Assembly: GCA_002365595.1 (NCBI GenBank)
Contig: DFAM01000009.1
Location: 105,649-169,648, forward strand
Origin: Acinetobacter sp. UBA3106
GTDB taxonomy: Bacteria > Pseudomonadota > Gammaproteobacteria > Pseudomonadales > Moraxellaceae
Length of the DNA: 64,000 nt
Reading direction: 5' to 3'
The translations under genes were made by a program, and so were the position numbers. The notes under the pieces are model-generated. The model was not told the DNA's origin. It made no database searches and was given only the letters and a program-made list of their open reading frames with translations. This document shows, in pieces, positions 52,612 to 61,646 of the stretch. Each line of letters begins with the position of its first letter. Positions within the stretch are counted from its first letter, which is position 1.

Positions 52612-53832
52612 TTAGGCACGGCTGAGGTCTTTATCATGTACACCTAGCAGATAAAGCACCCCATCCAGACCCACACTTGAAATCGCCTGATTGGCATTCT
52701 GGCGAACCAAAGGTTTGGCACGGAAAGCCACTCCTAAACCGGCAATCGACAGCATCGGCAAGTCATTGGCACCATCACCCACGGCAATCGCCTGTTCCAG
52801 TGAAATGTCCATTTTGTCCGCCAATTCACGCAGCAACAATGCTTTACGTGCACCATCGACAATATGACCTTTGACTTCACCTGTCACCAGACCATCTTGT
52901 ACATCCAGAATATTGGCATGTACTTCATCAATACCCAATTTCTCTTGCAGGTATTCAGCAAAATACTGGAAACCACCAGAAAGAATTGCAGTTCTATACC
53001 CCAATGCTTTCAAGGTTGAAATCAGGCGCTCTGCCCCTTCGGTCACGGTTAGACGCTCGGCAATTTTTGGTAAAACCGATGCATCCATGCCTTTGAGCAA
53101 GGCGACACGGGCACGGAAGCTTTGCTGGAAGTCCAGTTCACCCTGCATGGCACGTTCAGTAATTTCAGCGACTTGTTCACCGACACCGGCTTCAATCGCC
53201 AACTCATCAATGACTTCTTGCTCAATTAAAGTCGAGTCCATGTCGAAGCAGACCAAACGGCGATTACGACGGTAAGCATTGTCTTCCTGAACCGCGACAT
53301 CGACACTCAGTTCAGCAGATAAACGCAAGCAGGCCGCACGCATGGCGGTCGCATCGAGCATTTGTCCTTTCAGACCAAATTGCACGCAAGAACGTTTTGG
53401 TCCTTCCACCTGATTATTCAGTTCCGGACGGCCCGATAAACGGGTGACTGTTTCAATATTAAAGCCCTGATTGGAGACAATCTGCGTCACTGCCTGTAAC
53501 TGTGATGCGCTTAGCTCCGGTGCCAAAGCCGTCACGATATAGCGAGTCTGCCCACCTTCACTCACCCATTGATCATATTCTGATGCAGAGATTGGTTTAA
53601 AGCGCACTGTTAAGCCAATATCATGTGCTAGAATCAGAATCTCCTTCATGGCTAATGCTGTAGCAGTTTGGTCATCTGACGAAACAACAATACCTAAAGT
53701 CAGTTGGTTGTGGATGACGGCTTGTCCAACGTCCAAAATTTGTAAAGAATGTACGGACAATACCTGCATTAATCGTGTAAATTGATTAGGCTGGTCGGGT
53801 CCCAAAAATGATATAAGAATGATTTCTCGCAT
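52612..53832 (-). CDS. serB: Phosphoserine phosphatase
   Basis: This is a 406-residue enzyme for the last step of serine synthesis. Residues 1-180 form two ACT-like domains, the first starting REIILISFLGPDQPNQFTR. The HAD phosphatase domain has motif I VCFDMDSTLIEQEVIDELA (Asp nucleophile near residue 195), motif II AILSGGF and motif III VGDGANDLPML. The start at 53832 matches Acinetobacter SerB; the frame is open 19 codons upstream without support. It is divergent from ytjB, as in E. coli where serB neighbours smp. Confidence 0.96.
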   Translation of the reverse strand: MREIILISFLGPDQPNQFTRLMQVLSVHSLQILDVGQAVIHNQLTLGIVVSSDDQTATALAMKEILILAHDIGLTVRFKPISASEYDQWVSEGGQTRYIVTALAPELSASQLQAVTQIVSNQGFNIETVTRLSGRPELNNQVEGPKRSCVQFGLKGQMLDATAMRAACLRLSAELSVDVAVQEDNAYRRNRRLVCFDMDSTLIEQEVIDELAIEAGVGEQVAEITERAMQGELDFQQSFRARVALLKGMDASVLPKIAERLTVTEGAERLISTLKALGYRTAILSGGFQYFAEYLQEKLGIDEVHANILDVQDGLVTGEVKGHIVDGARKALLLRELADKMDISLEQAIAVGDGANDLPMLSIAGLGVAFRAKPLVRQNANQAISSVGLDGVLYLLGVHDKDLSRA

Positions 53833-53891
53833 GAATTGACTCGGATCTGAGCTACAACTATTGTTAGAATCATAATCGAATTTGAACATAA

Positions 53892-55163
53892 ATGCCTTGG
53901 AAGTTTACGTTGAATGCGCCTAGACAAGGGCTATTTGCTAGCCTACTGATTGTAAGTTTTGCTTTACACACTTTTTTACTGGTCCTTGCGACGACGCATC
54001 AGCTGAATGCAAACCGCGCCAGTCAGGGACAGCTGATGACCTCGCAACTGGTTACAGATAGCCTGTCCGAGCTGGAACCGGCCAATACGGTGTCATTGGC
54101 ATTATTGGCCGACCGTTATGCCACTAACCCGAGCGTGGCTTCTATTCGTATTCTAGATGCCAATAATCAGGTGCTGGCAACAGGTGGTTTAACCAAAACA
54201 CGCCAAGGCGAAGTGTTTGTTCGTGAAGCGCTGCAAAATGAAAAGAAAGTCGGCAGTATTGAAATTACCCTGATTCAGCCGAGTATTGGGGAAATTTTAC
54301 GTACCCAATGGCTGGCGATTTTATTATCGCTGCTGATTCATGGCTTATTATGGTTAGCTTATCGCGCGATTGCCCGTCCAAGCCGTACCGAATATCTGGC
54401 GCGTATCAATAATGAATCCCGCCTTAAACATGAAATTCAGACCCTGACTCAGGCTTTAGAGCAGGAACAGCATAACGCCGCAGTCGCGATTGCCCAGGCA
54501 CAGAGCAATGCTCAGGCAAAAGCGAAAGTTAAAGAATCGAAACCTGTGGTGCTGAATGACAACTGTATTGCCTTAAATATCCAGTTTTATGACCCTAAAC
54601 AGCTCATGGATTCGGTCAATAAAACCGTTTCAGTTCCGTATTTCAATTTATGTCAGATTTTCCTGAATAAAACGACAGAGTTGTGTGTTCAACACTACAA
54701 ATTAAACAGTTCAGATATCGCTACAGTGCATAAATTTGATGAACATGGCGCGACCATTAGCATGTCGGTGGATACGCCAAATGCTGTGCAATGTCTAGTC
54801 ATGATTAGCACCGTATTCCAGTTATTATCGGATGTATTATATAAACGTTATCGTGAAGAAAAGCGTTTTGTGTTGCAAACCCGCAGTGCCATTTCCAGTC
54901 ATGTTGAAGCGATGCATCTTAGCCCGGTTCAAGCGGCAGAACGTCTGGTACAGCAATTGGCTGCCAAAGAAAGTGCCATTCATTTGCCAAATGAATTACT
55001 GAAAGATATTTCAGATCGTTACCAGTTGGTCAGTATACCGAATCCAACCAATGTTTTGACTCGTCATGCCTTTATGATGAACGGCATGGATAGCGAAGTG
55101 GCCGAATTGGCACAAACGTTTAGAACGGAAATTCTAAAAGCCAAGCAATCCAAAGCCTCTTAA
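53892..55163 (+). CDS. AhpA/YtjB (Smp) family inner membrane protein
   Basis: This is a 423-residue protein. An N-terminal membrane helix (GLFASLLIVSFALHTFLLVL) and a second (WLAILLSLLIHGLLWLAYRA, about residue 145) flank a periplasmic sensor-like domain. The cytoplasmic region contains a coiled coil (EIQTLTQALEQEQHNAA) and a helical C-terminal half without a known catalytic motif. Family members lie next to serB in many gammaproteobacteria. The function is not known. It is divergent from serB with about 60 bp between starts. Confidence 0.75.
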   Translation: MPWKFTLNAPRQGLFASLLIVSFALHTFLLVLATTHQLNANRASQGQLMTSQLVTDSLSELEPANTVSLALLADRYATNPSVASIRILDANNQVLATGGLTKTRQGEVFVREALQNEKKVGSIEITLIQPSIGEILRTQWLAILLSLLIHGLLWLAYRAIARPSRTEYLARINNESRLKHEIQTLTQALEQEQHNAAVAIAQAQSNAQAKAKVKESKPVVLNDNCIALNIQFYDPKQLMDSVNKTVSVPYFNLCQIFLNKTTELCVQHYKLNSSDIATVHKFDEHGATISMSVDTPNAVQCLVMISTVFQLLSDVLYKRYREEKRFVLQTRSAISSHVEAMHLSPVQAAERLVQQLAAKESAIHLPNELLKDISDRYQLVSIPNPTNVLTRHAFMMNGMDSEVAELAQTFRTEILKAKQSKAS

Positions 55164-55174
55164 AAGAGGTCAAT

Positions 55175-55206
55175 AAAAAAGCCGAGCTGTTATGCTCGGC
55201 TTTTTT
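55175..55206. terminator. Bidirectional terminator
   Basis: AAAAAAGCCGAGC / GCTCGGCTTTTTT with a six-base loop, between convergent ytjB and the BASS transporter gene. Confidence 0.9.
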
Positions 55207-55251
55207 ATTCTCTACACGTCTCAACGGAGCTCAGCAGAGATTACTTCACAA

Positions 55252-56193
55252 TTATTCTATTTTATTGGCCCTGCTTGCCCAATAACTCGCTAATGCAGGT
55301 CCTGAAATGTTATGCCATAAACTAAAAATGGCACTTGGTACCGCAGTAATGGGCGATGCAGCAAAATGTACTGCCGCCAAAGCCACGCCTAAACCTGAAT
55401 TTTGCATGCCGACTTCAATGGCAATAGCCTTGCTGTCTGCATAAGGCAGCTTAAAGAAACGGCTTGCCCAGAAACCCAATAAATAGCCCAGACCGTTGTG
55501 CAAGGCCACCACGCCTAAAATCAGTAAACCTGATTGCAGAATCTGAGCCTTGCTACCAGCAATAATTGCCGCCACGATAGCTACAATTGCCACTACTGAA
55601 ATTAAGGGCATTACCTGAATATAGGGATCGACTTTGTGCTTCAATACTCCACGAACTATCAAACCCAGAATAATTGGGAACAGTACCACCTGAAGTATTG
55701 AACCCAACATCGACATGGCATTAATTTCAATCCATTGACTCGCCAGAAGATAAAAAATTGCAGGGGTTAACACAGGTGCTAAAAGCGTCGAAACCGAGGT
55801 GCAGGCCACCGATAACGCGGTATTGCCTTTGGCCATATAGGTAATCACGTTAGATGCTGTTCCGCCCGGGCAACAGCCGACCAGTATCACCCCTACGGCA
55901 ATTTCCGGCGGTAGTTGAAACAGCTGACATAACAGATAAGCCAGCCCCGGCATCACCACAAATTGTGCAACCACACCAATAACCACAGCTTTAGGACTTT
56001 GTAATACTCCTTTAAAGTCCTCTACCGTCATGGTCATGCCCATACCAAACATGATGATCCCGAGCATCCAGGTAATATAGACTTTAAGCCAGACAAAGGC
56101 TTCCGGGACAATTAAGGCAATACCGGCAAATAACACCACCCAGAGGGCAAAGGTTTTCTGAATAAATTGCGTAAAGCGCAAAAAAGCAGACAT
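55252..56193 (-). CDS. Bile acid:sodium symporter (BASS) family transporter
   Basis: This is a 313-residue inner-membrane transporter with about nine membrane segments. BASS landmarks are FGMGMTMTVEDFKGVL, VGCCPGGTASNVITYMAKGN near residue 110 (the Na+-site TASN loop), and the late IEVGMQNSGLGVALA. It co-transports an organic anion with Na+; bacterial members carry pantoate, keto acids and others, so the substrate is unknown. ATG 56193 follows GGATGTATTGT; another ATG lies three codons upstream. It follows pncA by about 96 bp on the same strand. Confidence 0.9.
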   Translation of the reverse strand: MSAFLRFTQFIQKTFALWVVLFAGIALIVPEAFVWLKVYITWMLGIIMFGMGMTMTVEDFKGVLQSPKAVVIGVVAQFVVMPGLAYLLCQLFQLPPEIAVGVILVGCCPGGTASNVITYMAKGNTALSVACTSVSTLLAPVLTPAIFYLLASQWIEINAMSMLGSILQVVLFPIILGLIVRGVLKHKVDPYIQVMPLISVVAIVAIVAAIIAGSKAQILQSGLLILGVVALHNGLGYLLGFWASRFFKLPYADSKAIAIEVGMQNSGLGVALAAVHFAASPITAVPSAIFSLWHNISGPALASYWASRANKIE

Positions 56194-56289
56194 ACAATAC
56201 ATCCAATATTTATGCTGGTCTGATCTAGAGAAGACGTTTTACCATATCTATCAGGCAAATCAGCAGCTTTAATCAACCTGATCATGTTT

Positions 56290-56925
56290 TTAGCAGCTGC
56301 TGAGTTGAACAATATCCTTCATCAGAATACGCTTGACCCCGGCTGCGAGCATGTCTTGCCAGGCATGTTGCAGTGAACCGTGTAAATCAATGCCTTTGGT
56401 GGCGTCGGAAATGACATAGGTTTTAAATCCCAATTTACAGGCATCTATTGCGGTCCATGCCACACAAAAATCAGTAGCAATTCCTGCAATAAAAACTGTA
56501 TCAATACCGCGTTCTTTTAAATAACCGGCCAAACCGGTAGTGGTTTTCTGATCTGCTTCCAAAAAAGCTGAATAGCTGTCGATATGGGCATGCGCGCCCT
56601 TGCGGATGACCAGTTGTGCTGTGGGTAAATAAAGATCCGGATGCAGCTCTGCATCCGAAGTGCCTTGTACACAATGTACAGGCCACAAAACCTGAGTACC
56701 ATACTCCAGCTCAATCGTTTCAAATGGCTGCTTTGCTATATGATTTTCAGCAAATGACACATGATTCTGGGGATGCCAGTCTTGAGTAATCACAATATTG
56801 TCAAAATACTGTGCCAATTGGTTAATGTTTGGAATGATCTGATCTGCATTCGCTACGGCTAAATTTCCACCTGGGGTAAAACCATTTTGTACATCGACAA
56901 CAATCAAAGCAGTATTTTTTTGCAT
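56290..56925 (-). CDS. pncA: Nicotinamidase
   Basis: This is a 211-residue isochorismatase-fold amidase that converts nicotinamide into nicotinate for NAD salvage. The catalytic triad is visible: Asp in VVDVQNGFTPGG, Lys in VIRKGAHAHIDSYSAF and Cys in GIATDFCVAWTA. Metal ligands lie in the DWHPQNHVSF segment. Length is typical (213 in E. coli). It works with pncB, found 6.5 kb upstream in this window. Confidence 0.95.
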   Translation of the reverse strand: MQKNTALIVVDVQNGFTPGGNLAVANADQIIPNINQLAQYFDNIVITQDWHPQNHVSFAENHIAKQPFETIELEYGTQVLWPVHCVQGTSDAELHPDLYLPTAQLVIRKGAHAHIDSYSAFLEADQKTTTGLAGYLKERGIDTVFIAGIATDFCVAWTAIDACKLGFKTYVISDATKGIDLHGSLQHAWQDMLAAGVKRILMKDIVQLSSC

Positions 56926-57036
56926 AATTCTCAGTCCATTCTTTACCTATTGTGATTTTTGTTAAGCATATAACAAAACAAATTGCAGTATTTAAAGATG
57001 CAGGTAAAAAGATAATGACTGTGGAGGCAAAGAATC

Positions 57037-57150
57037 ATGCTCACCTGGCAAATCAAGCCTATACTTTTCTATCCGTTGTCGGTCATTTTGTGCTTTGCGC
57101 ACAGGCGAGGAATAGAAATAAAAATAGCCCGCCATAGCGAGCCATTTTGA
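57037..57150 (+). CDS. Possible 37-residue small protein
   Basis: An ATG at 57037 with GTGGAGGCAAAGAATC before it opens a 37-codon frame (MLTWQIKPILFYPLSVIL...) that ends in TGA at 57148. The strong ribosome binding site and hydrophobic centre are suggestive, but the 3' part overlaps the minus-strand mhpT terminator and composition is unremarkable. It may be chance. Confidence 0.2.
   Translation: MLTWQIKPILFYPLSVILCFAHRRGIEIKIARHSEPF
57116..57144 (-). terminator. Intrinsic terminator of the MhpT-like gene
   Basis: On the minus strand GGCTCGC pairs with GCGGGCT (two wobbles) around a TATG loop, followed by ATTTTTATTT, about 20 bp beyond the stop. Confidence 0.6.
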
Positions 57151-57162
57151 TAAGTCAAAACA

Positions 57163-58368
57163 TTAAGCTTGTGTTTGTAAACGACGCACCAGAATCAACA
57201 TAAAGAGTGCTGAAATCACGATACATGGAATAGCAGCTGAAATTACCCCTGCTGCACCAAAACCTGCGGCAAGCAACTGACCCGCAATAGTTGGCCCAAG
57301 CATGGCACCTACACGCCCTACCGCTGAAGCCATACCTACGCCCGTTGCACGTACTTCAGTTGGGTAGACAATACTACCGAAAGCATACAGTACACCTTGG
57401 CAACCAATCACGAATGCACCCACCAAGGCAGAAGCCATATACATTTGCGTTAATGAGCTAGCTGCATTCAAACAGAATAAACCAGCCAAAATACCGCCGT
57501 ACATCAACAGAATTACGTAGGCTTTTTTCCAGCGATCCGTCAGCATACCCAGTACAATGGTACCAATCGTTGCACTGACCATGAAGAAGAATTGTGCAGT
57601 ACTGCCTTCTTTACGGGTAAAGCCCAGTTCCATAAACAGTGAAGGCAACCAGCTCAACATGATGTAGACCACCATCAGGGTGAAGAAATAGCTCACTGAA
57701 ATGAGGCAGGTGCGCATCAGGTTGCTGCTGTTGAACAAATCTTTAAAAAAACCCTGAGCGACAGCAGCAGTTTTAGGGGTATTTTGTGATTTTAAGAATT
57801 CACGTGATTCTGGTAAAAATTTAATCATGATAGGCAGCACGATAATTGGCAACAAACCACCTAAATAGAAAATATTTTTCCAGTTGGAGCCAAAATCCAA
57901 ACTCGCAACATACGACAAAATGGCCGCACCTACAGGCATACCACAATACATCAGGCCTACAGCACGTCCCCGGTTCTCAGGCTTAACCGCTTCAGATGCC
58001 AGCGTGATCAAGTTTGGCATGGCTGCGCCTAAACCGGCACCAGCTAAAAAGCGAACCAATAACAAGGTATTGAAACTGTTTACCCATACGGTACATAAGG
58101 TAAATACGGCAAATACGGCGACTGACCAAATCAGTACTTTTTTACGACCAATCCGGTCTGAATAACGCCCACCAATCAGAGCACCCGGCAATAACCCTAG
58201 AATTCCTGCGCTAAAAAATACTCCTAACTGAGAACTATCTAAGCCAAAAGCCTCACGAATACCGGCTGCTGCAATACCGGCAGCCTGAATATCCAATCCT
58301 TCAATGACAGCAATTAAAAAACAGATTGCCACGGTAATGACGGAATGCTTGTTATCTGATCTTTCCAT
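57163..58368 (-). CDS. MFS aromatic acid transporter, MhpT-like
   Basis: This is a 401-residue MFS permease with 12 predicted membrane helices. It is of the aromatic acid:H+ symporter type: the first helix has IEGLDIQAAGIAA with the key Asp, and the loop 2-3 signature is GGRYSDRIGRKKVLI. The close resemblance to E. coli MhpT (GLDLQAAGIAAGG, FSAGILGLLPGAL, LMYCGMPVGAA) suggests 3-(3-hydroxyphenyl)propionate or a related aromatic acid as substrate. No catabolic genes lie beside it. ATG 58368 follows AAGGATTTTCCA; an ATG six codons upstream is less likely. Confidence 0.88.
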   Translation of the reverse strand: MERSDNKHSVITVAICFLIAVIEGLDIQAAGIAAAGIREAFGLDSSQLGVFFSAGILGLLPGALIGGRYSDRIGRKKVLIWSVAVFAVFTLCTVWVNSFNTLLLVRFLAGAGLGAAMPNLITLASEAVKPENRGRAVGLMYCGMPVGAAILSYVASLDFGSNWKNIFYLGGLLPIIVLPIMIKFLPESREFLKSQNTPKTAAVAQGFFKDLFNSSNLMRTCLISVSYFFTLMVVYIMLSWLPSLFMELGFTRKEGSTAQFFFMVSATIGTIVLGMLTDRWKKAYVILLMYGGILAGLFCLNAASSLTQMYMASALVGAFVIGCQGVLYAFGSIVYPTEVRATGVGMASAVGRVGAMLGPTIAGQLLAAGFGAAGVISAAIPCIVISALFMLILVRRLQTQA

Positions 58369-59096
58369 TGGAAAATCCTTGTGCAATCAGTGTCCAAAAT
58401 AGAACAGCATCATCCACGAGTCTGGAAATTCAAATAACTACCAATAAGTGGAATAATCTACACTTTATTAAAAAAAATGCCGGCTATTTAAAACTTCCTC
58501 ATACCTCAAACAGATAGTCGCAAAAACACTTAATCAGCTTTAACTCACACAGAAAAACTCAATCTGAGCAGGATGAGTTTTATTCTGAAAATCATCCTGT
58601 GCGAAAAGAGCAAAAATACATTAATAGTTTTTATTAATTACTAAAGTCGTTTTTAATGATCATTTTGATAGATGAATGGTCTGATTCATATAGCTTAAAA
58701 GTCTATGCTGAGCTGTATTAAATCTTAAATTCCGATTTTTTTACCCGGAATTACCGAGTTGATTGGGTCAAGCCTAGCTTTTTAAGACAGAAACAGCCAT
58801 TTTCCAGTCCAAAAAACGATTTTTCATTGCTTTAAGCTGATTAAAATTATCATTCAAATTCATTTAAGAAAATGAACGAGGTTTTGTTTGTTAGATTTTT
58901 CACTTGCTTTTCATAAAGTTTTTAGATGGTTTGACTAAAGCATATTGTTCTTCACCGCTTGTTCGTTCATAATTTGCATAAGCATTATTCAATTTCATTC
59001 AATTCCATTGAATTTTGCTATAAATCAAAATACGTAACCGTCCACATCTCTGTTTTTCTACCTCAGTTGGATGGCCAAATAGGATAATTTTTTAAA
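58369..59096. other. Long intergenic region between mhpT-like gene and dapA
   Basis: This 728-bp AT-rich region holds both promoters of the divergent genes. A CAGGATGA / TCATCCTG inverted repeat (58569-58576 and 58592-58599, 15-bp spacer) and an AAGTG-N10-CACTT dyad near the mhpT side could be operators for a regulator. A TATAAA box lies at about 59019 before dapA. No reading frame or clear RNA gene is seen. Confidence 0.4.
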
Positions 59097-59996
59097 ATGA
59101 CTCAGCAAGCACAGATCATTCAAGGTTCAATTGTCGCAATCGTCACCCCGATGTTTGAAGATGGCAGCGTAGATTGGAAGGGTCTAGAAAAGCTCGTTGA
59201 GTGGCATATCGCACAAGGCACTAACAGTATTGTGGCTGTGGGCACGACAGGCGAAGCATCAACTTTAAGCATGGCTGAACATACCCAGGTGATCAAAGAA
59301 ATCATTCGTGTGGCCAACAAACGTATTCCTGTCATTGCAGGTACTGGGGCCAATTCTACCCATGAAGCGATTGAACTGACGCGTGAGGCCAAAGAGCTGG
59401 GCGCAGATGCAGCTCTCCTGGTCACGCCTTATTACAACAAACCAACCCAAGAAGGTTTATATCAGCATTATAAAGCAATTGCTGAAGCGGTAGACTTACC
59501 TCAAATTCTGTATAACGTTCCAGGCCGTACTGGCGTGGATATGCTCAATGAAACCGTAATCCGTCTGGCTGACATTCCACAAATTATTGGCATTAAAGAT
59601 GCGACCGGTGATGTAGCCCGTGGTAAAGAACTCATTGAAGGATTAAACGGCAAAGACATGACCGTTTACTCTGGTGATGATGCCACTGCATACCAGCTCA
59701 TGGGTTGTGGTGCACAAGGCAACATTTCGGTGACTGCCAATGTGGCGCCTAAAGAAATGAGCCAGATCTGTGCTGCTGCACTTGCAGGTGATGCAGATCG
59801 CGCTGAAGCCTTAAATAATGAAGTTGCAAATTTACACAATATTTTATTTTGTGAATCTAACCCAATTCCTGTGAAATGGGCACTCCATGAAATGGGCTTA
59901 ATTGGTACCGGTATTCGCTTACCATTAACTCCTCTTGCAGAACAATATCGTACCCCATTGCGTGAAGCACTGAACGCTTCGGGTGTCATTAAATAA
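59097..59996 (+). CDS. dapA: 4-Hydroxy-tetrahydrodipicolinate synthase
   Basis: This 299-residue enzyme condenses pyruvate and aspartate semialdehyde, the first step of the lysine/DAP branch. The sequence IVAIVTPMFEDGSVDW, GTTGEASTL, the Tyr of YNVPGRTGVDM and the Schiff-base Lys of IGIKDATGDVARG (near residue 165) are all present. It heads dapA-bamC-purC, the same order as in E. coli. Confidence 0.97.
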   Translation: MTQQAQIIQGSIVAIVTPMFEDGSVDWKGLEKLVEWHIAQGTNSIVAVGTTGEASTLSMAEHTQVIKEIIRVANKRIPVIAGTGANSTHEAIELTREAKELGADAALLVTPYYNKPTQEGLYQHYKAIAEAVDLPQILYNVPGRTGVDMLNETVIRLADIPQIIGIKDATGDVARGKELIEGLNGKDMTVYSGDDATAYQLMGCGAQGNISVTANVAPKEMSQICAAALAGDADRAEALNNEVANLHNILFCESNPIPVKWALHEMGLIGTGIRLPLTPLAEQYRTPLREALNASGVIK

Positions 59997-60009
59997 AGAG
60001 CACAACACT

Positions 60010-60615
60010 ATGCAATTACGTTTTGGTTTAATCCTTGCACTTTCGGCATTCAGTTTAGCGGGTTGTAGTTCCATGGGAATCAGTAACGGTTCACTGGACT
60101 ATAAAAATACAGCAACCCTTGAACCTCTGAAATATCCGGAAGGCTCAATGGTTCGACCAGCAACGCCATTGTATCCATCTCCAACAATTGACCCGCTTGC
60201 CATTGAGCATGCACCGAAGCTTGAAAATAAGCGCGGCAACCGTTTTGCTTTACCACGTCCAGACAAAGCTCAGACCAATGCAGTAGCAAGTGATCAGAAT
60301 GACAGTACAAATGTCGGTCGTCCACAGCTGGTTCGTGATGGAAATCAAAATCCTCTGCTCAAAATCGATGGAAATTCTGCTACAATTTGGCAGTACACAC
60401 TTGCCACCCTCAGCAGCCTGAACCATACCATTGTGGGTCAAAGTAAAAATCGTTACGAAGTGACTATTAAGATTGATCAGCAGATTTATGTATTAAGACT
60501 GACCTCTGTAGGCACAAGCAACAACATCGCTGTGTTCAATGCCGATAACAGCTTTGCAGACAAAGAAAAAGCTGCAGAACTGTTAACCCAGATTTACCAA
60601 AATTGGCCAGCCTAG
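60010..60615 (+). CDS. bamC: BamC-like outer membrane assembly lipoprotein (short form)
   Basis: This is a 201-residue lipoprotein with signal QLRFGLILALSAFSLAGC (lipobox LAGC). The region after the cysteine includes LDYKNTATLEPLKYPEGSM, like the unstructured N-terminus of E. coli BamC that binds BamD. A C-terminal domain of about 85 residues (NSATIWQYTLATLSSLNH to QIYQNWPA) corresponds to one helix-grip domain only, so the protein is much shorter than E. coli BamC (344). The dapA-bamC-purC order supports the name. ATG 60010 is preferred to an earlier in-frame start inside dapA. Confidence 0.78.
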   Translation: MQLRFGLILALSAFSLAGCSSMGISNGSLDYKNTATLEPLKYPEGSMVRPATPLYPSPTIDPLAIEHAPKLENKRGNRFALPRPDKAQTNAVASDQNDSTNVGRPQLVRDGNQNPLLKIDGNSATIWQYTLATLSSLNHTIVGQSKNRYEVTIKIDQQIYVLRLTSVGTSNNIAVFNADNSFADKEKAAELLTQIYQNWPA

Positions 60616-60651
60616 TCGTACTAGGCATTTTTTTTTGAAAAAGGTTCCCCC

Positions 60652-61371
60652 ATGTTGAAACAAACCTTGCTCTATACTGGTAAAGCGAAATCTGTTTATG
60701 AAACAGACAGTGCAGATCACCTCATCCTAGTCTTCCGTGACGATGCATCTGCATTTAACGGCGAAAAAATCGAACAGCTGGATCGTAAAGGCAAGGTGAA
60801 CAACCGTTTTAACGCCTTCATCATGGAAAAATTGGCTGCTGCTGGCATTGAAACTCACTTTGAAGAACTTCTTTCTCCTACTGAAGTTTTAGTGAAAAAA
60901 TTGCAAATGATTCCAGTTGAATGTGTAGTACGTAACTATGCTGCTGGTTCATTGTGCCGTCGCTTAGGTGTAGAAGAAGGTAAAGAACTTGTTCCGCCTA
61001 CTTTCGAATTGTTCTTCAAAGATGACGCGCTTGGCGATCCAATGGTGAACGAATCTCAGGCAATTGCTTTAGGCTGGGCAACAGCTGAACAATTGGCGCA
61101 AATGAAAGAACTGACTTACAAAGTGAATGACGTTCTTAAAGGTTTGTTTGACGCAGGTAATATGCTGCTTGTTGACTTCAAACTTGAATTCGGTGTGTTC
61201 CACGACCGTATCGTTCTAGGTGATGAATTCTCTCCAGACGGTTGCCGTCTATGGGACAAAGACACCAAGAAAAAACTCGACAAAGACCGTTTCCGTCAAG
61301 GTTTAGGCGGTGTGGTTGAAGCGTATGAAGAAGTTGCTGCACGTTTAGGTATCGATCTTTCTGATATCTAA
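60652..61371 (+). CDS. purC: Phosphoribosylaminoimidazole-succinocarboxamide synthase
   Basis: This is a 239-residue enzyme of purine synthesis that joins CAIR and aspartate using ATP. LLYTGKAKSVYETD at the N-terminus, ECVVRNYAAGSLCRR, the LVDFKLEFG and DEFSPDGCRLWD motifs are diagnostic. Length is normal (237 in E. coli). It is the last gene of dapA-bamC-purC and is followed by a terminator. Confidence 0.97.
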   Translation: MLKQTLLYTGKAKSVYETDSADHLILVFRDDASAFNGEKIEQLDRKGKVNNRFNAFIMEKLAAAGIETHFEELLSPTEVLVKKLQMIPVECVVRNYAAGSLCRRLGVEEGKELVPPTFELFFKDDALGDPMVNESQAIALGWATAEQLAQMKELTYKVNDVLKGLFDAGNMLLVDFKLEFGVFHDRIVLGDEFSPDGCRLWDKDTKKKLDKDRFRQGLGGVVEAYEEVAARLGIDLSDI

Positions 61372-61386
61372 TCAGTTATCTGATTC

Positions 61387-61417
61387 AAAAAAACCGGGCT
61401 GTTTAGCTCGGTTTTTT
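61387..61417 (+). terminator. Intrinsic terminator of purC
   Basis: AAAAAACCGGGCT / AGCTCGGTTTTTT with one G-U pair and a GTTT loop, 16 bp after the purC stop. Confidence 0.85.
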
Positions 61418-61466
61418 ATATTCTTAAAAATCGGAAAAATAAATGTTACTAATAAAAATGATCGTT

Positions 61467-61495
61467 TTTACATCATTATGATTTTTATTTAATAT
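61467..61495 (+). promoter_or_regulatory. Sigma70 promoter of the orphan RNA
   Basis: A -35 box TTTACA (61467-61472) and a -10 box TAATAT (61490-61495) are separated by exactly 17 bp. The predicted start is about 61502. No reading frame with a ribosome binding site follows. Confidence 0.65.
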
Positions 61496-61501
61496 AGCTT
61501 A

Positions 61502-61643
61502 TATACCAAGTGACAAGAGGTTGGCCTAGATGGCTTGAAAACATCTTGCTTACCGACCAGGATTTTAGTTTACCCTCTAGGATGTATCTCTCCCAAGACA
61601 TCCTATTTTCAGCCCAATCCGTCCTATGGATTGGGCTTTTTTT
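61502..61643 (+). ncRNA. Orphan small RNA candidate between purC and rarA
   Basis: Between the purC terminator and the convergent rarA stop lies an independent transcription unit of about 140 nt with a good promoter (61467-61495). Predicted structure: hairpin AGATG / CATCT (61528-61532 with 61542-61546); hairpin TAGGATGT / ACATCCTA (61578-61585 with 61598-61605) with a 12-nt loop AUCUCUCCCAAG, that exposes UCUCUCCC, complementary to Shine-Dalgarno sequences; and a 10-bp terminator AGCCCAATCC / GGATTGGGCT (61611-61637) followed by seven U residues. This resembles an Hfq-type trans-acting sRNA with a C-rich seed. No named family is recognised. Confidence 0.7.
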
Positions 61644-61646
61644 GTC

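Noticed and set aside
56952..57137. 61-codon plus-strand frame between pncA and the MhpT-like gene
   Set aside because: It lacks a ribosome binding site and overlaps another, better-supported but still doubtful small frame at 57037.
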